Assembly: GCF_021107415.1 (NCBI RefSeq)
Contig: NZ_JAIOSW010000123.1
Span: 1 to 13,987, forward strand
Length of the DNA: 13,987 nucleotides
DNA from: Desulfobacula sp.
Lineage (GTDB): Bacteria; Desulfobacterota; Desulfobacteria; Desulfobacterales; Desulfobacteraceae
Direction: 5' to 3'
Shown here: piece after piece, positions 1 to 7,474 of the stretch
Numbering within the stretch: position 1 is the first letter of the stretch
Layout: the number at the start of each line of letters is the position of its first letter
Made by a program: the position numbers and the translations under genes
The notes under the pieces: model-generated
Seen by the model: only the letters and a program-made list of their open reading frames with translations
Database searches by the model: none
Told to the model about the DNA's origin: nothing

Positions 1-665
1 AGGGTGGCCGGAGCATCTTGAATCGCTTTTTTGCAGCCTGTTACTTTGCAGTCAAGGATTCTTACGGGTTTTTTATCCATTCTTCTTAAGCTATTTTCAC
101 AAAGCTTATCTTTTTTTGATTCAAGAAAGTCTAAGAGTGCTTTTTGAAAGGACGGTCTGCATTTCGGGCATCCAAGGGAGTTAATATGGGCAAAAAGCCC
201 GGTGAGACCCAGACGTTTAAACAATTCGTTTAAAAGATAAATCAGCTGGCTGTCAATAAGGCCGGATTCAATACCAAAGACTTCTGCATCGATTTGATAG
301 AATTGACGGTATCTGCCTTTTTGGGGTCGTTCTCTTCTGAACATGGGGCCGATCATGAAAAATTTTCGAATCGGATCTGTGGCATACATTTTATGCTGGA
401 TGTAAGATCTGACAATAGAGGCTGTAGCTTCTGGCCGCAAGGTCAGCTTGTCTCCTTTTCGATCGGCAAAGGTATACATCTCTTTTTCAACAATATCGGT
501 TGCCTCGCCAATGCTTCTGGCAAAAAGCTGTGTTTTTTCAATGATAGGAATCCGGATTTCTTGAAATCCGAATGCTTCAAATAAACGACTTGCTTCTTTT
601 TCCACTTTCTGCCAAAGGGGAATATGCTCCGGCAGTATATCTCTAAACCCTCGTATGGTCTGCAT
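1..665 (-). CDS. hisS: Histidyl-tRNA synthetase, N-terminal 221 codons (runs off window start)
   Basis: This gene encodes the class II aminoacyl-tRNA synthetase that charges tRNA-His with histidine in the cytoplasm. Translating the minus strand from the ATG at 663-665 gives MQTIRGFRDILPEH, the typical HisRS beginning. Class II motif 1 lies around residues 33-45 (GFQEIRIPIIEKT). LRPEATA at 76-82 and motif 2 at 109-124 (FRRERPQKGRYRQFYQ, with its ATP-contacting arginine) follow. The HisRS-specific histidine-binding loops and motif 3 would lie past the window edge, so only about half of a normal protein of roughly 410-430 residues is visible. The reading frame is intact over the whole visible part. 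The upstream purine stretch AAAGAA is a weak ribosome binding site. It is a core chromosomal gene divergent from the BREX operon and marks the boundary of the defence locus. Confidence 0.96.
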   Translation of the reverse strand, partial: MQTIRGFRDILPEHIPLWQKVEKEASRLFEAFGFQEIRIPIIEKTQLFARSIGEATDIVEKEMYTFADRKGDKLTLRPEATASIVRSYIQHKMYATDPIRKFFMIGPMFRRERPQKGRYRQFYQIDAEVFGIESGLIDSQLIYLLNELFKRLGLTGLFAHINSLGCPKCRPSFQKALLDFLESKKDKLCENSLRRMDKKPVRILDCKVTGCKKAIQDAPAT

Positions 666-710
666 TATTTTTCTTTAACCTAAAAAGTATCATCAAAATC
701 TAAAACAACC

Positions 711-744
711 GTTATATATAGATTAAAATCAGAGTTTTAGTCAA
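711..744 (-). promoter_or_regulatory. Candidate sigma-70 promoter of hisS
   Basis: On the minus strand, TTGACT (positions 744-739) is followed after 18 bases by TATATA (720-715), close to the sigma-70 consensus. Transcription would begin near 708 and leave a leader of about 40 bases before the hisS ATG. This is a motif match only, in a very AT-rich region where chance matches are common. Confidence 0.45.
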
Positions 745-770
745 TATGAAATAAATATTTTAAAGCATAG

Positions 771-776
771 TATAAT
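771..776 (+). promoter_or_regulatory. Possible -10 element for the BREX operon
   Basis: A perfect TATAAT lies 130 bases before the brxE start codon. The 17-base-distant position reads GAAATA, a poor -35 match, so this may work only with an activator or may be chance. No better-spaced pair of hexamers was found closer to brxE. Confidence 0.25.
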
Positions 777-807
777 CAAAAAATAGAAAAATCTGTAAAT
801 TATCGGA

Positions 808-824
808 TAATAGCTGGTAATAGC
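808..824 (+). repeat. Tandem heptamer TAATAGC, 10-base period (possible operator)
   Basis: Two identical TAATAGC copies start exactly 10 bases apart (808 and 818), separated by TGG. They would therefore present the same face of the helix to a bound protein. They lie downstream of the TATAAT at 771-776 and about 80 bases before brxE, a position suited to repression. The pair is short and the region AT-rich, so chance cannot be excluded. Confidence 0.25.
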
Positions 825-905
825 AGATAGATATGATATGACTAAACATTGTTATATGATCAATATCTCAGGTTTTAGATATTTTAGTGATTTTGGGGCA
901 GTTGC

Positions 906-1418
906 ATGGATAAAAATTTGATAGCGAATATTGCTGTAATGCGAGTTTGCGTTGGATATTTAGGTGAAAAGGGCCACTTTTCATGGTGGCCCAGTTCTTT
1001 TTTTTCTAAAAGCAGTGAGGCTTTTTTAAAACCTGTATTTAATAAAACCCATTTTTCAACACAATACTATGGTGTCAAAGCCGCAGCAGCTATTGTTCAT
1101 GATGATCATATAGGAATAGGGAAGGATGTTTTCCACTTGTTCCGGCTACCTGAACTATACGAGATAGAAATCCATGGTTTATTAGGGGAGCCAGACTCAT
1201 TAAGCTTTTTCCAAAAGGCAATATGTGATAAGAATTCTGCTCAGAATTTTCTAATAGAATTTAGTAACATAAAAACTGTAAAAGATTTTGGTCCAGTTCG
1301 GTTGGGAGAAATGAAAGACATACACAAGGGAACCACTTGGAAAGCAGTAGCACATCATTATATAGAAGGGTTTAAAAGCGGGAATAAGGTATTTCCTTAT
1401 CTTTCAGCAGCAAAATGA
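906..1418 (+). CDS. brxE: BREX accessory protein BrxE
   Basis: This 170-residue protein is the first gene of the operon. It matches what I recall of the BrxE family: a GYLGEK-x3-F-x-WW block at residues 17-28 running into PSSFF, a HDDHIG motif at 65-70, and a VFHLFRLPE block at 75-83. BrxE is characteristic of type 6 BREX, where it precedes brxA; its biochemical role is not established. It has no signal peptide, membrane segment or recognisable catalytic motif. The ATG at 906 follows GGGG (895-898) at a 7-base distance; an internal Met12 is possible but would lose the N-terminal helix. Its stop overlaps the brxA start as ATGA, so the two are translationally coupled. Base composition is AT-rich compared with the following genes (27% GC in 1021-1080). 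The family assignment is from memory of the motifs, not from a search. Confidence 0.8.
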   Translation: MDKNLIANIAVMRVCVGYLGEKGHFSWWPSSFFSKSSEAFLKPVFNKTHFSTQYYGVKAAAAIVHDDHIGIGKDVFHLFRLPELYEIEIHGLLGEPDSLSFFQKAICDKNSAQNFLIEFSNIKTVKDFGPVRLGEMKDIHKGTTWKAVAHHYIEGFKSGNKVFPYLSAAK

Positions 1419-2203
1419 AAGACAAACGATTATATACAACACAATTGGCTGCCGGATCTGCGGTCATTGATGAGACACGAATGCTGCTTGACTTGTGGCA
1501 GCCCGGGATGAAGATTTCGGATTTATTACAGAAAGCTTTGAGTTCCGGTCATATCACAAATGTTACGGCAAGGCGGTTAAGAAACCTTATTGCAGAGTGT
1601 TATGCACCAAGGTATCTTGTGAATAATGATTACCCGGCGATCATATTGAAACAGCTCATTCATAATATTTCTTCAAATTTGCTGGACCAGATGCTTTTTC
1701 TTTTTACTGCCAGGGCAAATTTGATACTTGCCGATTTTATAAAAGAGGTTTATTGGCCAAAATATTGTGCAGGTCATGACACCATCAGCAATGATGATGC
1801 AAATAATTTCATTACCCGGGCAAACCAGGAAAGCAAAACAATTCGACCATGGTCAGAAAGTACCATCAGTCGAAATTCCGGATACCTTACATCATGCTGT
1901 GCGGACTTTGGGCTATTGGAAACCGGTCGTAAACGTGTAAGGAAAATTAACCCCTTTCGAATAGAGAAAATGATGATTGCCTTTCTGGCCTATGATCTGC
2001 ATTTTTCCGGATTGGGTGACAATGCGGCCATTTCACACCCTGACTGGGAATTATTCGGGCTTGAGAGAGAAGATCTGCGGGAGGAAATGAAACGTCTTTC
2101 TTTAAAAGGTTTTTTTATTATCCAAACTGCAGGTGATGTTACCCGTATTGAGTGGAAGTATCAAACATGGGAGGAATTGATCAATGTCATCCCTGAATGC
2201 TGA
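1415..2203 (+). CDS. brxA: BREX protein BrxA (DUF1819), DNA-binding
   Basis: A 262-residue protein of the DUF1819/BrxA family. The family has tandem winged-helix-like folds, and a characterised member binds double-stranded DNA; it is required for or contributes to BREX defence, depending on the system. Visible family features are the opening YTTQLAAGSAVIDETRMLL, a helix with ARRLRNLIAECYAPRYL at residues 52-68, the central helical segment around LFLFTARANLILADFIKEVYW, and a second half ending in a small predicted winged-helix (LREEMKRLSLKGFFIIQ) with TRIEWKY. Length is slightly above the usual roughly 200-250 residues. It has no Shine-Dalgarno sequence of its own: its ATG overlaps the brxE stop by four bases, so it is likely translated by ribosomes finishing brxE. 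It overlaps brxB by 20 bases at its 3' end. Confidence 0.9.
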   Translation: MKDKRLYTTQLAAGSAVIDETRMLLDLWQPGMKISDLLQKALSSGHITNVTARRLRNLIAECYAPRYLVNNDYPAIILKQLIHNISSNLLDQMLFLFTARANLILADFIKEVYWPKYCAGHDTISNDDANNFITRANQESKTIRPWSESTISRNSGYLTSCCADFGLLETGRKRVRKINPFRIEKMMIAFLAYDLHFSGLGDNAAISHPDWELFGLEREDLREEMKRLSLKGFFIIQTAGDVTRIEWKYQTWEELINVIPEC

Positions 2204-2756
2204 TTTTAAGGAATTGCTTGAACGAATAAGACATGGTCGGGAACTGAGCCATGCAAGCTTTGAACCTATTTATTATTTGATTTTTCACCCTTCTAAAATT
2301 CTGGAAGTAAAACGTCAAATGCCTGCCTGGACAGCAAAACTTGAAAATAGCGGTTGGGCAGTACACTCCTTTTCTATTGCAGAAAATATTGTGGATATTT
2401 TGGGGAAGGCACCACTTAGAAGAATCTGGCTGACAGAAGATGCAAAGGCACCGACAAACTGGGAGAAAACCAATCAGTCTCTTGCTAATGCCTTGAGCAA
2501 TGGCTCATTGCAATCCCGGTTGAACCAAAAATTAAGTGATTTGGAAAGCCAGGATAATGCGATTCTACTGGTGACCGATCTTGAAGCGCTTCATCCATAT
2601 ATGCGTATTGGTGCTATTGAAAGAAAGCTTCAAGGTGAATTTAACTCTCCCACGGTTTTTTTCTACCCGGGAGAGCGTACAGGAAAAACTCGTCTTAAAT
2701 TTCTTGGATTTTATCCGGATGATGGTAACTATCGATCGGTCCATGTGGGTGGATAA
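2184..2756 (+). CDS. brxB: BREX protein BrxB (DUF1788)
   Basis: A 190-residue protein of the BrxB/DUF1788 family, small and of uncertain biochemical role, present in most type 1-like BREX systems. The family signature is clear in the second half: ILLVTDLEALHPYMR at residues 127-141, followed by FFYPGERTGKTRLKFLG from 159 and the terminal YR (183-184). The start at 2184 is well supported by GGGAGGA (2169-2175) at an 8-base spacing, the strongest ribosome binding site in the operon. It begins inside the last codons of brxA and ends 26 bases before brxC. The protein looks soluble, with no signal peptide or membrane segment. A short overlapping frame at 2581-2763 is a shadow. Confidence 0.92.
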   Translation: MSSLNADFKELLERIRHGRELSHASFEPIYYLIFHPSKILEVKRQMPAWTAKLENSGWAVHSFSIAENIVDILGKAPLRRIWLTEDAKAPTNWEKTNQSLANALSNGSLQSRLNQKLSDLESQDNAILLVTDLEALHPYMRIGAIERKLQGEFNSPTVFFYPGERTGKTRLKFLGFYPDDGNYRSVHVGG

Positions 2757-2782
2757 ATGCTAAACATTAATTAGGTATCAGA

Positions 2783-5700
2783 ATGAATAAAATTGCACAA
2801 TTATTTGATCCGACCAAAGATATTCATCGGACGATTGAAAAAGTTATTACCTATGATAAATCCCAGGAACGAAGACTCAAAGCGGAAATATCAGAATATA
2901 TTGCAACCAAAAGCATTGAGGAGCAGTTTGAAAGATTGCTGTCACGGATGCAGACCGCCATGGAACATGGTGGAGAAAATGAAGTCGGCGTATGGGTGTC
3001 AGGGTTTTATGGCTCCGGCAAAAGTTCTTTTACAAAGTATTTTGGCCTTTCTTTTGATGATCAGGTCAAGATTGACGGCATCGCTTTTAAAACCCATCTA
3101 CAGGATCGATTTCATAAGGCCCAGACAAAAGCACTGCTTGCAACTGTAACAAAACGGTTTCCAGCAGCCGTCGTATTGCTGGATCTTGCAAGCGAAATGC
3201 TTGCCGGCGCAACAATGGAAGATGTATCCACCGTACTTTTTTATAAGGTACTTCAGTTTGCCGGATATTCACGCAATTTAAAGGTTGCCGCACTTGAACG
3301 AAAGCTTCAAAAGGATGGCCGGTATGATGAATTCAAACAGAAAATTCAAGAAGACTTGGGAACCGGGTGGTCCGAAATTCAAAACGACCCGCTGGTGGTG
3401 GACAGTATAATCCCGGAAATAGCCCACCAGATGTATCCCGAGATTTTTAAGGCCCCGACATCATTCAATACATCCACAAGTGATTTTAAACCTTTTGAAA
3501 ACGAACGTGTCAAAGAAATGCTTCAGATCGTTCGTGATGCCACCGGCAATCAGCATGTGATTTTTATTATCGATGAAGTCGGCCAATATATTGGATCACG
3601 GTCAAACCTTATCCTCAATCTTGACGGACTGGCAAAGAATCTGAAACAGATCGGCGATGGAAAAGTCTGGATTATCAGTACGGCACAGCAGACCCTTACA
3701 GAGGATGATCCGCGTGCTGCTTTGAATTCTCCCCTGCTTTATAAATTAAAAGATCGGTTCCCCATTCAAATTGACCTGGAATCAAGGGATATTAAGGAAA
3801 TATGTTATAAACGGCTGCTGGGTAAGTCATCGGATGGGATCAGCAAATTAAAGTCTCTTTTTGAGCAGAACGGCCAAAAATTGCGGCATAATATAAAATT
3901 GCAGGATGCAAGGTTTTATGACTCTGATTTTAATGAAGAGGCTTTTACTAATCTGTATCCGTTTTTGCCAGCTCATTTTGATATCCTTCTCCATTTATTG
4001 GGTGCACTTGCCAAATCAACCGGCGGTATCGGTCTCCGGTCTGCAATAAAAGTTGTTCAGGATATTCTTATCGAAAAAATGAACAACCAGTCTCCTGTGG
4101 CAGATCTACCGATAGGCGAGCTTGTCACAACTATAACACTTTATGATGCCTTGGAAAAAGATATCAGAAGGGCGTTCCCGTCTATTTATCAATCTCTTGA
4201 AAAAACTTTGATACAGTTTCATGGATCAGCCATCCATGAGAATATTGGTAAAACGGTCGCTGTCCTGCAGATTTTAGGGAATTTGCCGGTAACCGTTCAA
4301 AATGTTGCAGGGCTGATGCATCCAAACATTACTGGAGCATCTTTAAAAGAAGAGATAGAACTGGCCGTCAATGATATGATCAGTAATTCTATGGCGCCGT
4401 TTGGTGAACAGGAAGGAAACCTTTGCTTTTTCAGTGAAAAACTCAATGATATTGAGCAGGAACGTGCTCAGATTCCGCTGCGGACTATTGAAACGCGTCG
4501 GATATACAATGAGGTGTTGAAAGAGACGTTTAACCCACTTCCTTCTATCCATTTGAATGGAAGCTTCATTGTCAGGACCGGCCTGAAATCACGAAGTGGA
4601 ACTTTTGTTGTAAATCTTTTAGGGGAGCGGGAGACCATTCAGACAATTGTTGAATTATGTGATCCAAAAGATTTTGAGTCGACCAGAACATCTGATGTGA
4701 GTGAATCCCGGCTTCCGAGCTACCGTTATACAATTTTTTTGATCGGTAAAAAAGAACCGGAAATAGAAGATAAAATTGCAGAAATTTATCGGTGTAAGGA
4801 GATTTGCAATAGATACCGAAATGAGCCGGATCAGGAGGTCAAAGAGTATTGTTCAGCCCAAATGGACAGGTCTGTAAAACTTACCACTAAACTCGGCCAT
4901 ACCATCAAACGCTGCCTTTCAAAAGGTGTTTTGATTTATAAAGGTCAGGCCACTGCCGTGGATACTCTGGATAAAAATGTGGTTGATGCCTGCAAAAAGC
5001 ATCTTCTGGATGTTGCAAATCAGGTTTTTGATAGATATGCCGAGGCATCTCACAGAGCGGAAACAATCCTGGCTGAGAAATTTTTAAAAACTGAAAATCT
5101 GGCGGCAATAACTGTTAAAATTGATCCTTTGGGGCTGGTACAGAGTCAGGGGGGCAAGCCATCCATCCAGACCGATCACAAAGCGCTTTTAAGTATACGG
5201 GATTATATCGACCGGAACGGCACGGTAGAGGGGAAACGGTTATGTGAATATTTTACGGGGGCACCATTCGGCTGGTCGCCGGACACATTACGGTATTTGG
5301 TTGCTGCCTATCTTGTTGCAGGAGAAATAAAACTAAAGGTTTCAGGCAGGGAAGTAAAAGCCAATGGGCCGCTGGCCATTGATGCCCTTAAAAGCAATAA
5401 TGCCTTCAGGGCGGTTGGTGTGTCCTTACGCGAAGGCAAGCCGTCCATTGAACTTCTGGCAAAGGCTGCTGAGCGGTTAACAGAGATTATTGGAGAACCA
5501 GTTCACCCACTTGAGCAAAATATCAGCAGGGCTGCTGCCAAACATCTTCCAGGTTTTCAAACCAAATTTGCGCCATTGGGTGAAAAACTCTATTCTCTGG
5601 GACTGCCGGGTATAGAGCGGATGCATTCGCTGAGAAAAGAAATTTCAGATGTAATGTTTACCGATGCCTCAGATGCGCCGGAACGATTGGGTGCAGAACA

Positions 5701-6409
5701 ATCCAGCCTTTTTGAAAATCTGAAATGGGCTGGCAGGGTAGATCAAATTTTCAAACAGGGTCTGGAAAATTCTATCAAAGAACTTCAGCTTCATCGCCGG
5801 GAGATAAAAGAAATGCCTGAATCAGGGGTGCCCGGGCAGTTACAGCAGGATCTGGTGGACGAGATGTCTTTATTGAAGAGTCTGTTTGTTGATGATAATT
5901 TTCATACCCGGATCACGAAACTGAATTCGATTTTAACCGACATTAAGGCAAAAGTGAAACATGCCGTTGTCAGGATGCGCGAAGTTCAAAAAAGAATGAT
6001 CCAGGACACCAAAAAAGACTTCAGCCTAATTCCCGAATGGTCACAATTATCAAGTGAAGAGCAGTCCGGGGTGATCTCAACCCTTGAAAATCTACTCATT
6101 GATACAGATAAAACCATCTTCGGCCTCAAGAAGCTCATCGCCCAGGAATTTGATATTTATTCAACGATCCAGGAGCTGCGCAAAAGAATCATTTCCATGG
6201 GAAAAGAACGGGCTCAAAAACGGGAAGAAGAGCGCCGGGAAAAAGCCCGGGGAGAAAACAAATATTTAAAAACACTTACCATCCCGAACCGAATAGGATC
6301 TCTCCAGGAACTGAACGATCTGCTGAAAAAATTGGAACAGGTCAGGGCGGATTCAATCAAGCATGACAAATTTGAAATCAATATTGTCATTGAACCTTCC
6401 TCAACCTGA
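2783..6409 (+). CDS. brxC: BREX P-loop ATPase BrxC (PglY-like)
   Basis: A 1208-residue protein, the normal size for BrxC, the large AAA+ ATPase of BREX. The N-terminal region leads directly to a Walker A motif at residues 74-81 (GFYGSGKS, Lys80) followed by SFTKYFG. The Walker B motif is at 259-265 (VIFIIDE, Asp264/Glu265) followed by VGQYIGSR. A strand reading WIISTAQQTL fits the sensor 1 region. The C-terminal third, from about residue 1000, is rich in charged heptad-like helices including a K/R/E-dense stretch near 1160-1180, consistent with coiled coil. BrxC is thought to work with PglX and PglZ in host-DNA methylation and phage exclusion; how it couples ATP hydrolysis to defence is unresolved. 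The start follows TAGGT (2772-2776) at 6 bases. The frame is intact, and only 18 bases separate the stop from the next gene. Confidence 0.95.
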   Translation: MNKIAQLFDPTKDIHRTIEKVITYDKSQERRLKAEISEYIATKSIEEQFERLLSRMQTAMEHGGENEVGVWVSGFYGSGKSSFTKYFGLSFDDQVKIDGIAFKTHLQDRFHKAQTKALLATVTKRFPAAVVLLDLASEMLAGATMEDVSTVLFYKVLQFAGYSRNLKVAALERKLQKDGRYDEFKQKIQEDLGTGWSEIQNDPLVVDSIIPEIAHQMYPEIFKAPTSFNTSTSDFKPFENERVKEMLQIVRDATGNQHVIFIIDEVGQYIGSRSNLILNLDGLAKNLKQIGDGKVWIISTAQQTLTEDDPRAALNSPLLYKLKDRFPIQIDLESRDIKEICYKRLLGKSSDGISKLKSLFEQNGQKLRHNIKLQDARFYDSDFNEEAFTNLYPFLPAHFDILLHLLGALAKSTGGIGLRSAIKVVQDILIEKMNNQSPVADLPIGELVTTITLYDALEKDIRRAFPSIYQSLEKTLIQFHGSAIHENIGKTVAVLQILGNLPVTVQNVAGLMHPNITGASLKEEIELAVNDMISNSMAPFGEQEGNLCFFSEKLNDIEQERAQIPLRTIETRRIYNEVLKETFNPLPSIHLNGSFIVRTGLKSRSGTFVVNLLGERETIQTIVELCDPKDFESTRTSDVSESRLPSYRYTIFLIGKKEPEIEDKIAEIYRCKEICNRYRNEPDQEVKEYCSAQMDRSVKLTTKLGHTIKRCLSKGVLIYKGQATAVDTLDKNVVDACKKHLLDVANQVFDRYAEASHRAETILAEKFLKTENLAAITVKIDPLGLVQSQGGKPSIQTDHKALLSIRDYIDRNGTVEGKRLCEYFTGAPFGWSPDTLRYLVAAYLVAGEIKLKVSGREVKANGPLAIDALKSNNAFRAVGVSLREGKPSIELLAKAAERLTEIIGEPVHPLEQNISRAAAKHLPGFQTKFAPLGEKLYSLGLPGIERMHSLRKEISDVMFTDASDAPERLGAEQSSLFENLKWAGRVDQIFKQGLENSIKELQLHRREIKEMPESGVPGQLQQDLVDEMSLLKSLFVDDNFHTRITKLNSILTDIKAKVKHAVVRMREVQKRMIQDTKKDFSLIPEWSQLSSEEQSGVISTLENLLIDTDKTIFGLKKLIAQEFDIYSTIQELRKRIISMGKERAQKREEERREKARGENKYLKTLTIPNRIGSLQELNDLLKKLEQVRADSIKHDKFEINIVIEPSST

Positions 6410-6427
6410 TAAAAAAGGATGAAGCAT

Positions 6428-7474
6428 ATGATTAATTCTGTTTCGATAAAAAAATTTACAGCGTTTCAGGACATAAAATTGTCCTTTTCAAAAGGAATAA
6501 ATGTGCTTGTCGGGGCAAACAGCACAGGTAAGTCGCATCTGCTCAAGCTTTTATATGCTGTTACCTCCGCCAATAAGCCGGAGGAGATATATCATGCTCT
6601 GAAATCTGATCCCACACGAGTTATCACGGACAAACTAAATGGTGTGTTTAAGCCGGAAAACAAAGTCGGAAGACTTTGCCGGAATGATGCAAACAGATCA
6701 ACCATCCGGGTGGATTTAGAGCCGAAACGAGCCATTGAGTTTGCTATTGCCAGTGATATGGATCAGGTCGTTATAACGAAAAACCTGTCATATGAAAAAT
6801 ACAGCTGGGTGCCGGTGTTTATTCCCCCAAAAGAAATCCTTAGCTTTTTTGAAGGGTTTTCAAGCCTGTATTTAAAACGGGAAATCACTATTGATGAAAC
6901 CTATTTTGATCTGAGCCAGGCACTTGAAACCCCCCTTCTAAAGGATGTGCCCGGGAAAGAAATCACCCGGCTTTTATCCATGATTAAAAAGACGTGTGAA
7001 GGTGAATTTCTTCTTAGAAAAAATAAAAAGTTTTATTACAAATCAGATAAAGGCCGCCTCCTTGAAGTTGAACTGGCAGCAGAAGGCTTCCGAAAACTGG
7101 GTGTGTTGCAGCGATTGCTACAGAATGGGCAATTATTGCCCGGGGCATCGGGTCCGCTTTTCTGGGATGAACCCGAGTCCAATCTAAACCCTTCCATCAT
7201 GAAACAGCTGGTGAAGATTTTATTGGAGCTTTCAAGGAATGGTCAGCAGATATTTTTAGCCACCCATGACTATATTATTTTAAAGTGGCTGGATCTATTG
7301 GCAAATTCCGAAGATAAAATTCTGTTTCATGCATTGTTTAAAAATCAAACTGGAGAAATCAAAGTGAATTCTACTCCGGATTATCAGGCCATCCATCCCA
7401 ATGCCATTGACGACACGTTTGCTGACCTGATCGACAAAGATATTGAGCACTCCATGGGGGATCTTGGCAAATGA
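6428..7474 (+). CDS. OLD/SMC-like AAA ATPase, first gene of an embedded two-gene cassette
   Basis: This 348-residue protein is an ABC-type (AAA_21/AAA_15-like) ATPase, not a standard BREX component. From the chosen start it opens with MINSVSIKKFTAFQDIKLSF, the classic beginning of OLD/RecF-like ATPases. Numbering from a possible in-frame ATG at 6419, which adds MKH, Walker A is GANSTGKS at 32-39, a degenerate signature region follows at 222-231 (EGFRKLGVL), Walker B is PLFWDEP with Asp250/Glu251, the D-loop is SNLNP, and the H-loop histidine is in ATHDY (283). The insertion between Walker A and the signature is too short for a long coiled-coil arm, and there is no TOPRIM domain. I prefer 6428 because AAGGA (6415-6419) lies 8 bases upstream, while 6419 would overlap it. 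The gene overlaps the next one by ATGA. The likely role is a sensor or regulator for its partner, as in PARIS or Septu; its trigger is unknown. Confidence 0.85.
   Translation: MINSVSIKKFTAFQDIKLSFSKGINVLVGANSTGKSHLLKLLYAVTSANKPEEIYHALKSDPTRVITDKLNGVFKPENKVGRLCRNDANRSTIRVDLEPKRAIEFAIASDMDQVVITKNLSYEKYSWVPVFIPPKEILSFFEGFSSLYLKREITIDETYFDLSQALETPLLKDVPGKEITRLLSMIKKTCEGEFLLRKNKKFYYKSDKGRLLEVELAAEGFRKLGVLQRLLQNGQLLPGASGPLFWDEPESNLNPSIMKQLVKILLELSRNGQQIFLATHDYIILKWLDLLANSEDKILFHALFKNQTGEIKVNSTPDYQAIHPNAIDDTFADLIDKDIEHSMGDLGK

Larger units (their letters stand above)
666..905. other. Divergent intergenic region between hisS and the BREX operon
   Basis: This 240-base, strongly AT-rich spacer separates the two divergent transcription units and should hold both promoters. 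It contains the hisS promoter candidate, a perfect TATAAT on the plus strand at 771-776 without a convincing -35 element, and a tandem pair of TAATAGC heptamers at 808-814 and 818-824. No open reading frame, tRNA, insertion-sequence end or regulator gene was recognised here. In particular, no WYL-domain regulator of the BrxR type precedes the operon. Confidence 0.6.

Noticed and set aside
294..584. Plus-strand open frame of 96 codons
   Set aside because: It lies entirely antisense to hisS, whose minus-strand translation is an unmistakable HisRS.
2645..2675. Inverted repeat CTCTCCC / GGGAGAG with a T-run in the loop
   Set aside because: It lies within conserved brxB codons (the FFYPGE region) with the T-run in the loop and not after the stem, so it is not a terminator; probably chance.
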